Source of the DNA: Plasmodium brasilianum
Lineage: Eukaryota > Apicomplexa > Aconoidasida > Haemosporida > Plasmodiidae
Length of the DNA stretch: 64,000 bases
NCBI RefSeq assembly: GCF_023973825.1
Contig: NC_090125.1
Location: 3,259,412 to 3,323,411, forward strand
Reading direction: 5' to 3'
Shown here piece by piece: positions 1 to 11,536 of the stretch. The notes under the pieces are model-generated. The model saw only the letters and a list, made by a program, of their open reading frames with translations, ran no database searches and had not been told where the DNA came from. The first letter of the stretch is position 1, and every line of letters begins with the position of its first letter. The position numbers and the translations under genes are program-made.

Positions 1-407
1 CCTTTTAAATAAATCCTTAAAATTGCAACTGTAAATCACTATCACTTTATGAGTTAAATTCTTCTATTTCTGGAAAATAAGGTAATTTCGGATGCTTCAC
101 TAATTCTCTGTATAATTTTATAATTTTATTTTTTGCTATTTTTCTTTCTTAACTTTGCTTTTACCCATTTAACGGGAAACATCGATAGGCTAGCGTCAGC
201 ATAAAAAGAGTAAAGGTGTATCCGAAAAGGGAAATAAAAAAAAAATATAACAAAAACGAAAAATAAATGCGAGACCAGTACCTATGAAAGATATGATAAT
301 AATCAAGCCCAGAAACATTTATATGCATAATCGAAATATGAAGTATAATAAGAATGAAAAAAAATTAAATGACTTTAAAAAGATTAAGCACGATAAATCA
401 GGAGTGG

Positions 408-453
<46 letters not shown>

Positions 454-983
454 CAATAAAGGTATAAAAAAGCGCGAAGATGAAAATAAGAGAAAGCGGA
501 AGGAGCAAAAGCTATATATTGTGCGGTTCGAGCCTATATGAAATATTCATATATATATAAAAAAGTATGAACACTTAGAAGTATGCCATTAAAAATAACA
601 GCATACACTAGATAAAAAAAAAAAAAAAAAAAAAAAAATGGTAATATAACTGGAAGAAAAAGGAAGAAGAAGAAAATATCTCAAAAATGGTTTATGAAAA
701 GAACATACGGAAATAAAATTGAAAAAAAACATCTCTGTGTGTATATACATAATATAGTATATAACTTAAAGTATTCGCGACTGATATTTTTTGTATAGCT
801 GGTAATCATATTTAACCCTATCCACTCCTATATAAACAAGAACTTTTTCGATTAATGTATTAACATGCAAAATGAATGTGAAGAGCCAAATTCTATTACT
901 TAAATTTGTGAGTAAATGACATAGAACATGTGAATAAATATGTACGCACAAATGTGTATATGTATGTTTATGTATAAGTAAAT

Positions 984-1135
984 GTATGTGTATGTATGTG
1001 TATGTATGTGTATGTATGTGTATGTATGTGTATGTATGTGTATGTATGTGTATGTACGTGTATGTATGTGTATGTATGGGTATGCATATGTATGCATATG
1101 TATGTGTATGCATATGTATGTGTATGTATATGTAT
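984..1135. repeat. 10-bp TATGTATGTG tandem repeat
   Basis: About ten near-perfect copies of a TATGTATGTG unit, grading into looser TATGCATATG variants. The reverse strand reads as open His/Tyr/Thr/Ile-rich frames only because the unit lacks stops. It is an intergenic microsatellite with no sign of telomere function. Confidence 0.85.
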
Positions 1136-2002
1136 GTCCTTAAATAAGCCCACCTTTTTGTTATTGCTTTAATTTCATTTCTGGGTTATAATCAATTTAG
1201 TGTAACCAGAAATGAAAGCACGCAACTGCAAAACTTTTGAGAGCCATTTCTTCTAAAATATAGCTCATTTTACATACAAAACAACTTGGTGAATGAATAA
1301 AATAAAAAGAAAAAAGTTGTCTAGAGAAGAAAAGAGTTAATCCCTTCTTATTTTCATCTTTCTTATTTTCTATTTTATGTTGAGCACCTATATGAAATAC
1401 CCCTTTACTTATATACACATATGCGCACATATTGTATACATACATAAGTGCACATTTTTATGAGACTGCAGCAGAGAGCAACATCGTATTTTTTATATCT
1501 CCTTTTACCCACATATCCACAAAAAAAAAAAAAAAAAAAAGAAAAAAGAAAAGTGGCCATTAATTATTTAATAACAAATCATACGTTAATTAGTTTCAGG
1601 AAAAGAAAAATATAACACATAATAAATGAGTAATAAATAAATAATAAAAGATAGACAAGAAATATATAAATAAAACAATATGACATGCATAATATAGAAT
1701 AACGTACCATATTTCTGAGGCCGCGAACACTTGATAACTCAAAGAAAAAAAAAAAAATAAATAAAAAAAAAAATAAATAAAAAAAAAAAATAAGGGCACA
1801 TATATTAAGGGAGGAGGCCTTATGAACGTATAGACTTATACCTACGTACTTATCTCTATAACGTAAACATTTATAGAGAGAAGAATTATGAGTAAAGAAA
1901 ATTTTAATTCTTTTGTAATACGGCATGTGGTATAGGTATAAATGTAGGAAGTTAAAATTACGGTTCAAGATGTATGTATTATAACATGGATGTAAGTCTT
2001 AT

Positions 2003-2150
2003 AGTATGCACGTAATATTATAGTATGCACGTAATATTATAGTATGCACGTAATATTATAGTATGCACGTAATATTATAGTATGCACGTAATATTATAGT
2101 ATGCACGTAAGTATTATGGCATGCACGTAAGTATTATGGCATACATGTCC
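2003..2150. repeat. 19-bp tandem repeat
   Basis: The unit AGTATGCACGTAATATTAT recurs every 19 bases from 2003, with six near-identical copies followed by diverged ones in which the tail becomes GTAAGTATTATGGC. Intergenic minisatellite; no function visible. Confidence 0.85.
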
Positions 2151-4289
2151 GTAAGTCTTTGTGTGTGAATATGCTGCTAACCCTTTTCAAAGGAACGCTT
2201 AGTTAATTTGCGTCGAAATCTCATCATAATTTGGAAATGCGCTTCATTATGCTTCCCTTCAATTAATGTATGCACAAATAAGTGTTAAAAGGATATACCA
2301 ATTTAATATGGGTTATGGTGAATTTAATGCAGGTCCGTTTATCATTTATAATTATTATTTATTCTTATTTTTCTGTTGTGTTTGTAATGTAGTGTAATGT
2401 ATTCTATTTTACTTACCTTTTTTTCTTTCTTTCTTTCTTTCTTTCTTTTTTTTTTTTTTGAATTATTCTTTAGATCACTTGTTCTTATACTTTTCAGCCT
2501 CGAAAATTTAGTGCGTGTTTGTTTTGTTTAACTTCGAGAAAAATATGAATGTATCTTCGAATTTTTTTTGTTTGTTCTCCCTCGTTTCTTATAGTAACGT
2601 TTTTATTTTTTAACGAAATTTTCATCTTGATCATTTAAATAAATTCCTAATTCTTTTAGGAGGTATTAGAAATATATGATATTAAAATTTTTTTTTTTTT
2701 TTTTGTTGTTAATTCTTTTCTCCATCAACGTATGCATTTTATTCTATTTCAGCTAGCTGTTCATATTTACCTTCTCCATTTGATCTTCATTTCATTTGTG
2801 CAATTTACTCCCTTTTATATCTTCTCCATTTTGTATATATTTCATTTGCCTGTATGTTAATTAGCGAAATGATTAATGTACAGAAAGACTATTTCACTCC
2901 TTTTTCATCATCTTGTGAAGTAGTACAATATGCATGTGAAAAATATCTCCTACTATAGCGCATTTCTTGTTCATATAGTTTTCTTTGTATGAAATTATTA
3001 TTTAAATAGTGGTAATGAATTTCGGTCGCTTCTACAAACGTAACCTTTATCGTTGTGATAATCTTGAGCATATTTATTCTTATTTTATGACTGTCATGTC
3101 GTCATGCAATTTCAGAGCAGAAATATGTTCATCACGTCGTAACACCTACAAAAGTTGGTATATTATATTTCAGAGGGAGAAAATCCTTTTTTTTTCTTTT
3201 TTTTTGATACCTTATTTTTGCCACGATATATTGATAATCGATGAATAATTAAACATGTGCGCGGGTGTATGAACTAGTACTACTACTTCTACTGCTACTT
3301 CCACTGCTACTTCCACTGCTATTACCGCTTCTCGTATTTCTCATTCCATTACTATGTAAGCTTCCCTTTGGATGCAATAATGAAAGGTGGTATATGATTT
3401 TTAAAATATGCTGCACCTTATATCACATACCTATGTTCTTTCAGTCATGTTAATTATACATTTGTTATAGCGGTATTTTTCAAAGATAACTGTTTTTCTT
3501 TCTCTTTCGCTTTCTCCTTCTCTTTTTCTTTTCTTTTCTTTTTTTTTTTTCCCTATTCTGCGTAACCAGACTGAAGAAGATTGCACCCTCGGGATATCAG
3601 TTAGATAAGACTCCATATTGCCACATGTTTTTGCGTCTTCTAACATTCATCAAAATTTTCCTTTATTTCCATCTATTTTCGTAAATTTTCATTTATATTA
3701 TTTTTGTTTATGTGTTGATTAAATTGTGCTTATTTGCTGGGAGAAGTACGATATATAAAAATTTTAATTATATTTTTTATTTTTAATTTAATTTTTAATT
3801 TTATTTTTCTATTTATTTTTTTTTATTTCCTCCTTTTTCAGTTTTGCGGGATATTGAGTGTTCATCATTTTTGTCTCTATAATTTGATAAATTACATCTT
3901 TACGTACAATAAGCTTGGAAGAACTATTATTATGACTGATATAGAAGGGTGCACAGAATGTTATTGGGTATGCAAATACTTCCGTTGTCTTTGTTCATAC
4001 GTGGTCATGTGGGTATGCGGGAATGTAAACATTTGAACAAGTATATATCTATGCATGTATGTATATAATGTATACATGTGTACATGGGTGTGTTGCTTTA
4101 ACAAACACAAAAGATCAACTGCATTTGTAGAGGCTGCTTTATCTTAATACAACATGTAATCAATGTAGCGTGTGTTATGGTAAAAATTTACGACAATTTT
4201 TTGGCACAACACTCGTACTATTACCAATAATGTTATAAGAAACCTGCACATTTGTTAGAAGATCATCGTTGTACGGGCGTAATATATGA

Positions 4290-7200
4290 TTAGACAAAAT
4301 TGCAGGAATAATATTTACTGTCCGAGTAATTTCTACCCTTACAACTGTTTTTTTGTTCTACGAAATTTTTGTAATCTACTTTGTTAGAAGAAAAGTATAT
4401 AGATTTTTCTTCATTGATTAGTTCGTCATATGATAAAACTTTATCATTATTAAGTGTGCAATTTTTAGAATTATATTTCATATTTTTAAAAATATTCTTT
4501 TCATTGTTTTCATATATGTAAAACTCCTCAGTAGGATACTTAAAATTAATGATGTCATTTTTGAAAATATTTGAAATTATGTTTGGAGGGTTTTTCTTTT
4601 TTTCTTTTATTATATCAAGATTTCCTTTGTCAAACATTTTTTTTTTTTTGTTTTGTTTTGTGTTATTACTAGGATATACATTTTCATCCTTCATATAATA
4701 TATCGGGGTTAACTGAGTTGTTTTCTTTGTTTTCTTTTTATTCTCTGAAAATATGGTATCAAAATTTAAGTAGTATTTTCTCATATAATGATTATCAACA
4801 TTTAGAGGTAGTAAGTGGACATCTCTTTTGTTTGAATAATACATACTTTTTAATTTTAAATGATTGTTTCCATCATGCATATCACTACCTTGTTTATCTC
4901 TATCATTTTCGCTTGCATTATTATTATTATTATTATTATATGTACCGTTTGCGTATTCACCAATTTCTCCCTTAACATCCAGCTCTATGTTTCTTCTCAA
5001 TTTTCTTTTTCCATTCTTATCACCATATGTTTCTTTCTGTTCGCTAGTAGATATAGGTAATATTAAGTTCTCACTGTAATTTTCATTGAGTTCGTGTTTT
5101 GGCAAGTTAGATTTGTCATCATTATTTAAGTCTTCTTCACATAGTAGTTTGCCATTATGTAATGCATTCTGAGCTATTTTATGTGCATTTGCTTCATCGC
5201 AATTTTTCGTCCCTTCATCATTTGGGCAGTAGTTACTATCTTTTTGATAGCAGTTACCATCACTTTGGCAGCAGTTACCATCACTTTGGCAGCAGTTACC
5301 ATCACTTTGGCAGCAGTTACTGTCATTTTGATTGCGATTGTAATCCTTTTCTCTAATTTTTTCGTCCACTCCGTCAACCTTGTCATTTGTGCATGGATTT
5401 CTATTCCCGTCGTTATAGGAATCGTTTTCCTTTGTGCAATTTTCCATAATTGTAGTTTTATATTCCCTCTTATCCTTATTACTACAATAATTGAATATAT
5501 TGAAATGTTTATCCTTATCTCTTTTCACGTTGTCTCTATGGCATTGCTTTAGTACATTAGCGTCTGTTGTACCACTGATATGTGTGTGTCTTTCCATTTT
5601 TTTCTTCTTATTCTTTATTATATTACTTCCTTCTACATGTTTAATATCATGATAACTCAATTTGTCTTTACTCCATTGCTCATTACTTAATACATTTGCA
5701 TGTTCTTTTTTCTCTTCTTCTCCTGTTATTTCATGGTAAGTTAGATAGAATGTATTATTGTTCAATGATATGCCTTCACTATTATATGAAATTACTTTGT
5801 TAGATATTGCCTGCGACTGTTCCTTATCATTTACATTATTAGGGACGTTCAATAATGTACATTTAGCTAAATTGTAATCAGACAAAGAATCGGCAATATA
5901 ATTATTAATTTTTTCAACTTGTCTGCTAAATAAATTGAAGCTGTTTTTCTTATTTTGACTGAATAACCTCCTCTTATTATAACGGCTATCTGAGAAGTTT
6001 TTGATTCTACTAAAAAGATGTAAGTTGTTTTGTAGTACTGTACTAGCCGAATTGCTTTTACTGTAATTATTATTGTTGTTATTATTGTTATTATTGTTGT
6101 TATTATTGTTATTATTGTTGTTATTATTGCTATTATTATTACCATTACAATTACTACTATTATTATTACCATTACAATTACTACTATTATTATTACCATT
6201 ACAAGTACTACTATTATTATTACCATTACAATTACTACTATTATTATTACCATTACAATTACTACTATTATTATTACCATTACAATTACTACTATTATTA
6301 TTACCATTACAATTACTACTACTATTATTATATTTTGAATGAACATTATGAACATACTCAGATTTATTCATTTTGATGAGTTCCTCTTCGCTGACCTTAA
6401 TTGTACTATTGATAACATTTTCATTGTGAATGAGATTAGAAATGGCGTTTTCTTCCCTTTTTCGAGGGTTAATGCTTATTTCATTTTTTTCAATTAATGA
6501 ACTGTTCACCTTTTCATTATTCGTTTTTTCAATGTCAACTATTTTTGCTTCTTGGTTGATCATGTTTTCTATTTTTATAGTATCAACAAGTTTGTCCTTC
6601 TTAACCTTCTTAACAATACATGTATCTTTTTTTTTTAAATTTAAATCGGAATCACTGTGTAAGTTCAACTTAGAATTGCCACACAGATTTGGTATAGCCA
6701 CGTATTTGTATGGTTCATTACCTGTATTTTTATCGTTACTACTACTGCTGCTGCATTTTTGATTGCTACATTTTTCATCTCCTTTATTTGGTTGTATATG
6801 CTCATGTTCAAGACTTGTAATGGCAGAACATTCATCCAGTTTCTCGGAAGAAATTTTATTAACCGGGTTCGTGCAGTAGTTACTGCTGCTGTTGTTGTTG
6901 TTATTGCTATTGCTGTTATTTATGTTGGCGTTTCCTTTATTGCTCTTGTGCATGCTTGTGCAAACGCCTTTTTTTTCCCCCTCTATCGCTTCTTCTCCTT
7001 CGAGTGCCTGGGTAATTAGCTCTCCTTTTTGCTCTTGTGCGGAAATTGTTACCCCATATAGATACTTCTTACTGTATTCTTTTTTACTGCATATTTTTGT
7101 GCATTCATTTTTTGGAAAATTGGTAGTAAGTGCTTTATCATTCTGAACATTAGATGATGAGAGCGCATTATAATTAGTAACAGTATTCACATCGATATAC

Positions 7201-10200
7201 TCTGATGTTCCCCTTCTGTATGAACAGTAATCATTTGCATACATAAAGTTAATGTTCTTGTAATTGCTGGCAGCAGAGCTGATTATATTTCCAGGTATAA
7301 CATACGAAAATTCTTGTTTGGAATCATTCTTTTCGTTATATGAGTACCCAATGTACACTCCTTTATCATCATAGTAATAGTATTTGAACTGTTGAACATT
7401 ATTAGGATTATCTTGTTTAATAGCAGATGTTATGTCGTTGTGGGGAATATACCTTTTATTTATAATTAGATTGTTATTGTTTAATAACGCACTTTTTGAC
7501 TCACTAACACCATTCGCGCTAATCACGCTATTCGTACTGTTTGCGCTATTCGCACAGTTTATATTATGCGCGTACTTCACCCTGTACACATCGTTATCCT
7601 TACTTGTATGAACAACGTCATAGTTTTCATAATTTTTTAAGAGTGCATCAGAAAAATCGTTAGCTAAATTAATATGTTTATTTTTTAAGAAGTAACAATT
7701 TTCGAGTGAGTTATTATTTCTGATATGTAAAATATTGTCTTTACCAGGTTTCATGGGGCTGCTTTTTTCAGTGTACATATTGTTACTGCTATTACGATTA
7801 CTATTAGAGTTGCTTTTACAATTGCTATTTCTGCTATTATTGTTATTACCGTTGTTACTGCTATTACTGCTATTATTGTTATTACCGTTGTTACTGCTAT
7901 TACTGCTATTATTGTTATTACCGCTGTTACTGCTATTACTGCTATTATTGTTATTACCGTTGTTACTGCTATTACTGCTGTTATTGTTAACCTCAGCGCT
8001 GCTTTTGTTATTGCTCTTCATGTAAGTGTTAATGTTAGTGGTACTGCTATCACTGTTGTGAGTTATGTTATTGTTATTTTTAATTGCGTACAAATCGTAT
8101 ACGCCATTATATTCTCTAGCTAAACAAGTAGAAGAGATGTTGTTGTACGTCTCAAGGAGCATATATTTATTATCGATATACTTCGTTTCATTAGACTTAC
8201 CACATTCAGAATAGTCACTCTTGTTATACCTACTGTTTATGTACATATTGTCAATAAGTTTACCATCGCAATATATTCTATCAACATAATTTTTATTAGC
8301 TTGTTCATTTTCTTTAATAATTCTTTCTATATACTTGCTATCCTCATAAGGTTTATTCATCTTTTCTTTGATTGCACTTGTTTGTTTGTTTTTCTTGTCC
8401 CGTAATATGTTCTTTTCAGAGATAATTTGTTCCTTTCGATTATTCGTTTCGTAAATGTTATTTTGATATGTAAGTATAATATCTTCATAGATTCGATTTT
8501 TGTCTGTGTTACCTGGATCCTCCTTGTAATGTTTTAATTGGTTGTAAATCAGTCCTTTATTATCATATATATAAAAATTTTTATTGTGATAGTTGCTTTT
8601 CGTTATATTCGAATTGTGCTCGTACAGGTGATACATTCTTCCTTTATCGTAAATAATGCTAGATCCTGTATTGGTTTTATTGGATGTATTGGTTATACTG
8701 GTTATATTGGTTTTATTGGATGTATTGATTACATTGGTTTTATTGGATGTATTGGTTATATTGGTTTTATTGGTTACATTGGTTTTATTGGCTATACTAG
8801 TTGTACTGGTTATATTGGTTTTATTGGCTATACTAGTTGTACTGGTTATATTGGTTTTATTGGTTACATTGGTTTTATTGGTTACATTGGTTTTATTGGT
8901 TACATTGGTTATATTGGTTGTGGTGGTATTGACACTGTTGTGTCTTTGACCACTGCTAAGGTGCGTAGTGCTGCTAATGTCGAAGTTGGAGGGGTTGATA
9001 ATGTCGAAGTTGGAGGGGTTGATAATGTCGAAGTTGGAGGGGTTGATAATGTCAAAGTTCGTGGGGTATTTAACATCATAGTTGGTAGGACTCTTAATAT
9101 CTAACTTGGCTGTGCCCCTATTTAGATACGTGGAAGGACCGTTACTTACGTTACTGGAAGTAACACTCGTATCTCCGTTGTTTGTGAAAGCTAGTTTCTT
9201 ATATAAGTTGTAATACAAAATGTTGTTATTCGAATAAACAGGATAAGCGACGGTTGAAGAAATAGGAAAATTCATTTTTCTACTATTTATGTATGATATT
9301 TCTAATTTTTTCTTAGCTGTATCAGCTAACCATTCGTGGTTAATAACTTCATGAAGAGATAATCGATTTACAGGATTGATGTTAAGCATACCTGATAATA
9401 AATTTCTGGCATTCATAGAAATTTTATTAATTCTATTTTTGGGGAAAACAATTTTATTTTTTACGATTTCGTTATATGCTTCTTTAATATCTTTTTCCTC
9501 ATTATCAAATGGGAGTAAACCAAATAACATAGCATACAATATAATACCTAGACTCCATATATCTGCTTTTTGACCGTCATATCCTTTTTTATTGTTACAT
9601 CCTAATACTTCAGGTGCAGCATAACTTAACGTACCAACAATATCATAATGTAATTTATTTTTTTCATTGAAACAACAAGCCCCAAAATCTCCAATTTTCA
9701 ATTCATATTCTGAACATGAAGGTAGCTTACCTATTCTAATTAATGTTTTCTCTTTTTGATTCAATTGCTTTTTACATAAAAAAATATTTTCAGGTTTTAA
9801 GTCTCTATGTGCTATGTTATTTTCGTGCATGTACTTGAGTCCTTCAACAATTTTTCTAAAAAAGTACTGCGCACTTAACTCCTCCAAATGCAGCTTCTGC
9901 GGATTGGGTAAAGTTGATTGGTCGTGTGTGAAACATTGAGGCGTAGTCAGTGCAGGTAAAGGCATATATATATATATATGCACAAACATACACATACATA
10001 CACATACATACACATACATACACATGTGCAAAACTCTCCTTATTACATTTCTAACGTAGGATATTAAGTCTCCCCCGTCACAGTACTCCATTATCTGAAT
10101 AATCTTCTCTTTTGTTTCAAGAATGTTTATTGTTTTTACAACATATGGATGATTCATTTTACAAGAAACTTTTATCTCCTCCTTTAATTTTTTATATAGT

Positions 10201-11536
10201 CCTAAATCCCCTTGTACCGTAGATTTATCAATAGCTTTTGCAGCTACGAGTGTGTCTGTATTTCGCGCAATACATCATTTATGGGTATATTGAAAATTTA
10301 TAGAGCGCAGCGCGAACACGAGCATATGTGCGCTGATACATATACACATACTTTTAGGAATATATATATACGTGTATATTCACATAGGCATATATATATA
10401 TGCGTATAATCATATAAGAATATATATATAAACGCATATGTACATATAGAAATATATATATAAACGCATATATACATATAGAAATATATATATATACGCA
10501 TATATGCATATAGGAATATATGCATATTTTTATATATAGATACATATATGCTTGTACTGAAACATGAACGCAAGCGCAAATGAAAGTGCAAGTGTAAGAG
10601 TGAACCTGTGGTCTTGTCTAAGGCTAGGTGGACTTGTCCGACAGAACCTGTGTTTATTTTTTCCAAAATAATATAATTCTTCATGTGGTAGTACTGTAAA
10701 GAATCACACAGTTTCTTCTTCGAATATCTCGCTTGTATTTTTTTCCCGCTAGAAATTAACACATTAAATAGTTGTTGTCCTTTAGCTAGACCTCTAGACA
10801 TAACATTGTCAATGTGTTCCCCCCACTGCAAATATTCTGTTTTTTTAACTTAAAAAAAAAAAAAAATATTTGTAAAATGTGAGTATAATTTGAATGAGAC
10901 GTTATACGATTCATAGCCATTGTTCTTGCATAGTCACTGTGACTGTATTGTTATTTCAATTATTTTTTTTTTTTTTTGAGCGACTGTTTCTGCTTCCGCT
11001 TCCAGCTTTTGTTATACTTTATTCTACGTTACCTTATTTTGTTTTATTTTTTATGTTTTATTTATTATTATTTTTTTTACCTGCTATGAAGTCTATAAGA
11101 CTTCTCATTTGAGGAATTGACGAATGGTAGAGCTTTAAAAACTGGGAATACAATTACAAAATATGAATAATTTTAAAAGAATGATCAATGAAAATGAAAA
11201 AAAAAAAAAAAAAAAAAAAGGAGAGAAAGATAACTATCTATCTAGATAGATAAAGGGAGAGCAACTGGTAGAGAGAAAAACGTATTAAAAATGATGTACA
11301 CATTTGCTACAGTAATGGAAGGTTGTAAATATCTTTCGTCCCAAAGAATTATTATAAAATATAGGAGTTTTAAAAAAGTAAAATTAATTTATTTCCATCC
11401 TTTTTAATCTAACCTGCCAAATAAGAAAGACATTTTCTGTCAGTTCTAAATCTGCGTCTGTTATTGATTCGACTTGAGGAATCGATCGAAGTTCCCTGTC
11501 CCATTCATTTCTCCATTTGGCATTCGTCAGCATCAT
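4290..11536 (-). CDS. Serine/threonine protein kinase with long repeat-rich C-terminal tail
   Basis: Five exons, read by eye: 11536-11414, 11141-11081, 10836-10606, 10255-10047 and 9896-4290, all in phase, giving about 2076 residues. The kinase domain is N-terminal and interrupted by introns: glycine loop INTGSVGQV near residue 122, VAAK with the ATP-binding lysine near 145, HRDLKPEN near 238, DFG near 278, then AAPE and DIWSLG. All catalytic residues are present, so it should be active. The DIWSLGIILYAMLFGLLPF stretch suggests the CAMK/SNF1-like group (inference). The remaining 1,700 or so residues are Asn/Ser-rich low-complexity sequence with several in-frame tandem repeats and no recognised domain. 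The start is the first ATG of an ATGATG pair, with no acceptor just upstream. By gene order it matches an uncharacterised kinase next to L10a in P. falciparum. Substrates are unknown. Confidence 0.88.
5222..5330 (-). repeat. In-frame 21-bp coding repeat in the kinase tail
   Basis: A 21-base unit encoding NCCQSDG (with variants NCYQKDS and NYCPNDE at the ends) is repeated three to five times inside the last kinase exon. The period is a multiple of three, so the frame is kept. The cysteine pairs are unusual in an otherwise Asn/Ser-rich tail. Confidence 0.85.
6063..6325 (-). repeat. In-frame Asn-rich repeat (NNNSSNCNG) and poly-Asn tract in the kinase tail
   Basis: A 27-base unit encoding NNNSSNCNG is repeated about seven times. 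It runs into a tract of more than 20 asparagines encoded by mixed AAT/AAC codons. Use of both codons indicates the protein sequence tolerated expansion over time rather than one recent slippage. Confidence 0.88.
7840..7990 (-). repeat. In-frame Asn/Ser repeat in the kinase tail
   Basis: A 36-base unit encoding SSNSSNNGNNNN (12 residues) is repeated about four times within the final kinase exon, with near-identical DNA copies, suggesting recent expansion. The reverse reading gives a spurious poly-leucine frame. Confidence 0.85.
8660..9065 (-). repeat. Two in-frame repeats (TNKTNV/I type and PSNFDIIN) in the kinase tail
   Basis: From about 8660 to 8935 an 18-base-based array encodes Asn-Lys-Thr-Asn-Val/Ile-Thr units. 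Next to it, at about 8985-9065, a 24-base unit encodes NPSNFDII three to four times. Both keep the reading frame. They lie just C-terminal to the kinase domain, where a flexible linker would be expected. Confidence 0.85.
10350..10530. repeat. TA-rich microsatellite in kinase intron 3
   Basis: Degenerate repeat of about 31-34 bases built on ATATATACGCATATATRCATATAGA within the intron between kinase exons 3 and 4. It holds spurious Tyr/Ile-rich open frames. No function visible. Confidence 0.75.

Larger units (their letters stand above)
1..4289. other. Spacer downstream of the kinase gene, no secure gene
   Basis: AT-rich stretch with A runs at about 413-447, 616-638 and 1521-1540, and T runs between 2.4 and 3.8 kb. 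It carries a 10-bp TATGTATGTG repeat near 1 kb and a 19-bp repeat near 2.0-2.15 kb. Between about 2.2 and 4.0 kb are GC-richer islands that read like short exons, but I could not join them into one phase-consistent gene on either strand (see findings). The last few hundred bases probably hold the 3' UTR of the minus-strand kinase gene. Confidence 0.6.

Noticed and set aside
515..545. GCGGTTCGAGCC resembling a tRNA T-loop/B box
   Set aside because: No A box at the right spacing, no acceptor or anticodon arm could be paired.
766..1153. His/Thr/Tyr-rich minus-strand proteins and possible telomere-like TG repeat near 1 kb
   Set aside because: A 10-bp TATGTATGTG microsatellite; it does not match the Plasmodium telomere unit (GGGTTYA) and unique genes lie on both sides in the wider block.
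6073..8949. Poly-leucine, IVVVIVM and GFIGYI repeat frames on the strand opposite or shifted from the kinase tail
   Set aside because: Shadows of Asn/Ser/Thr-rich coding repeats of the kinase; composition is explained fully by the true frame.
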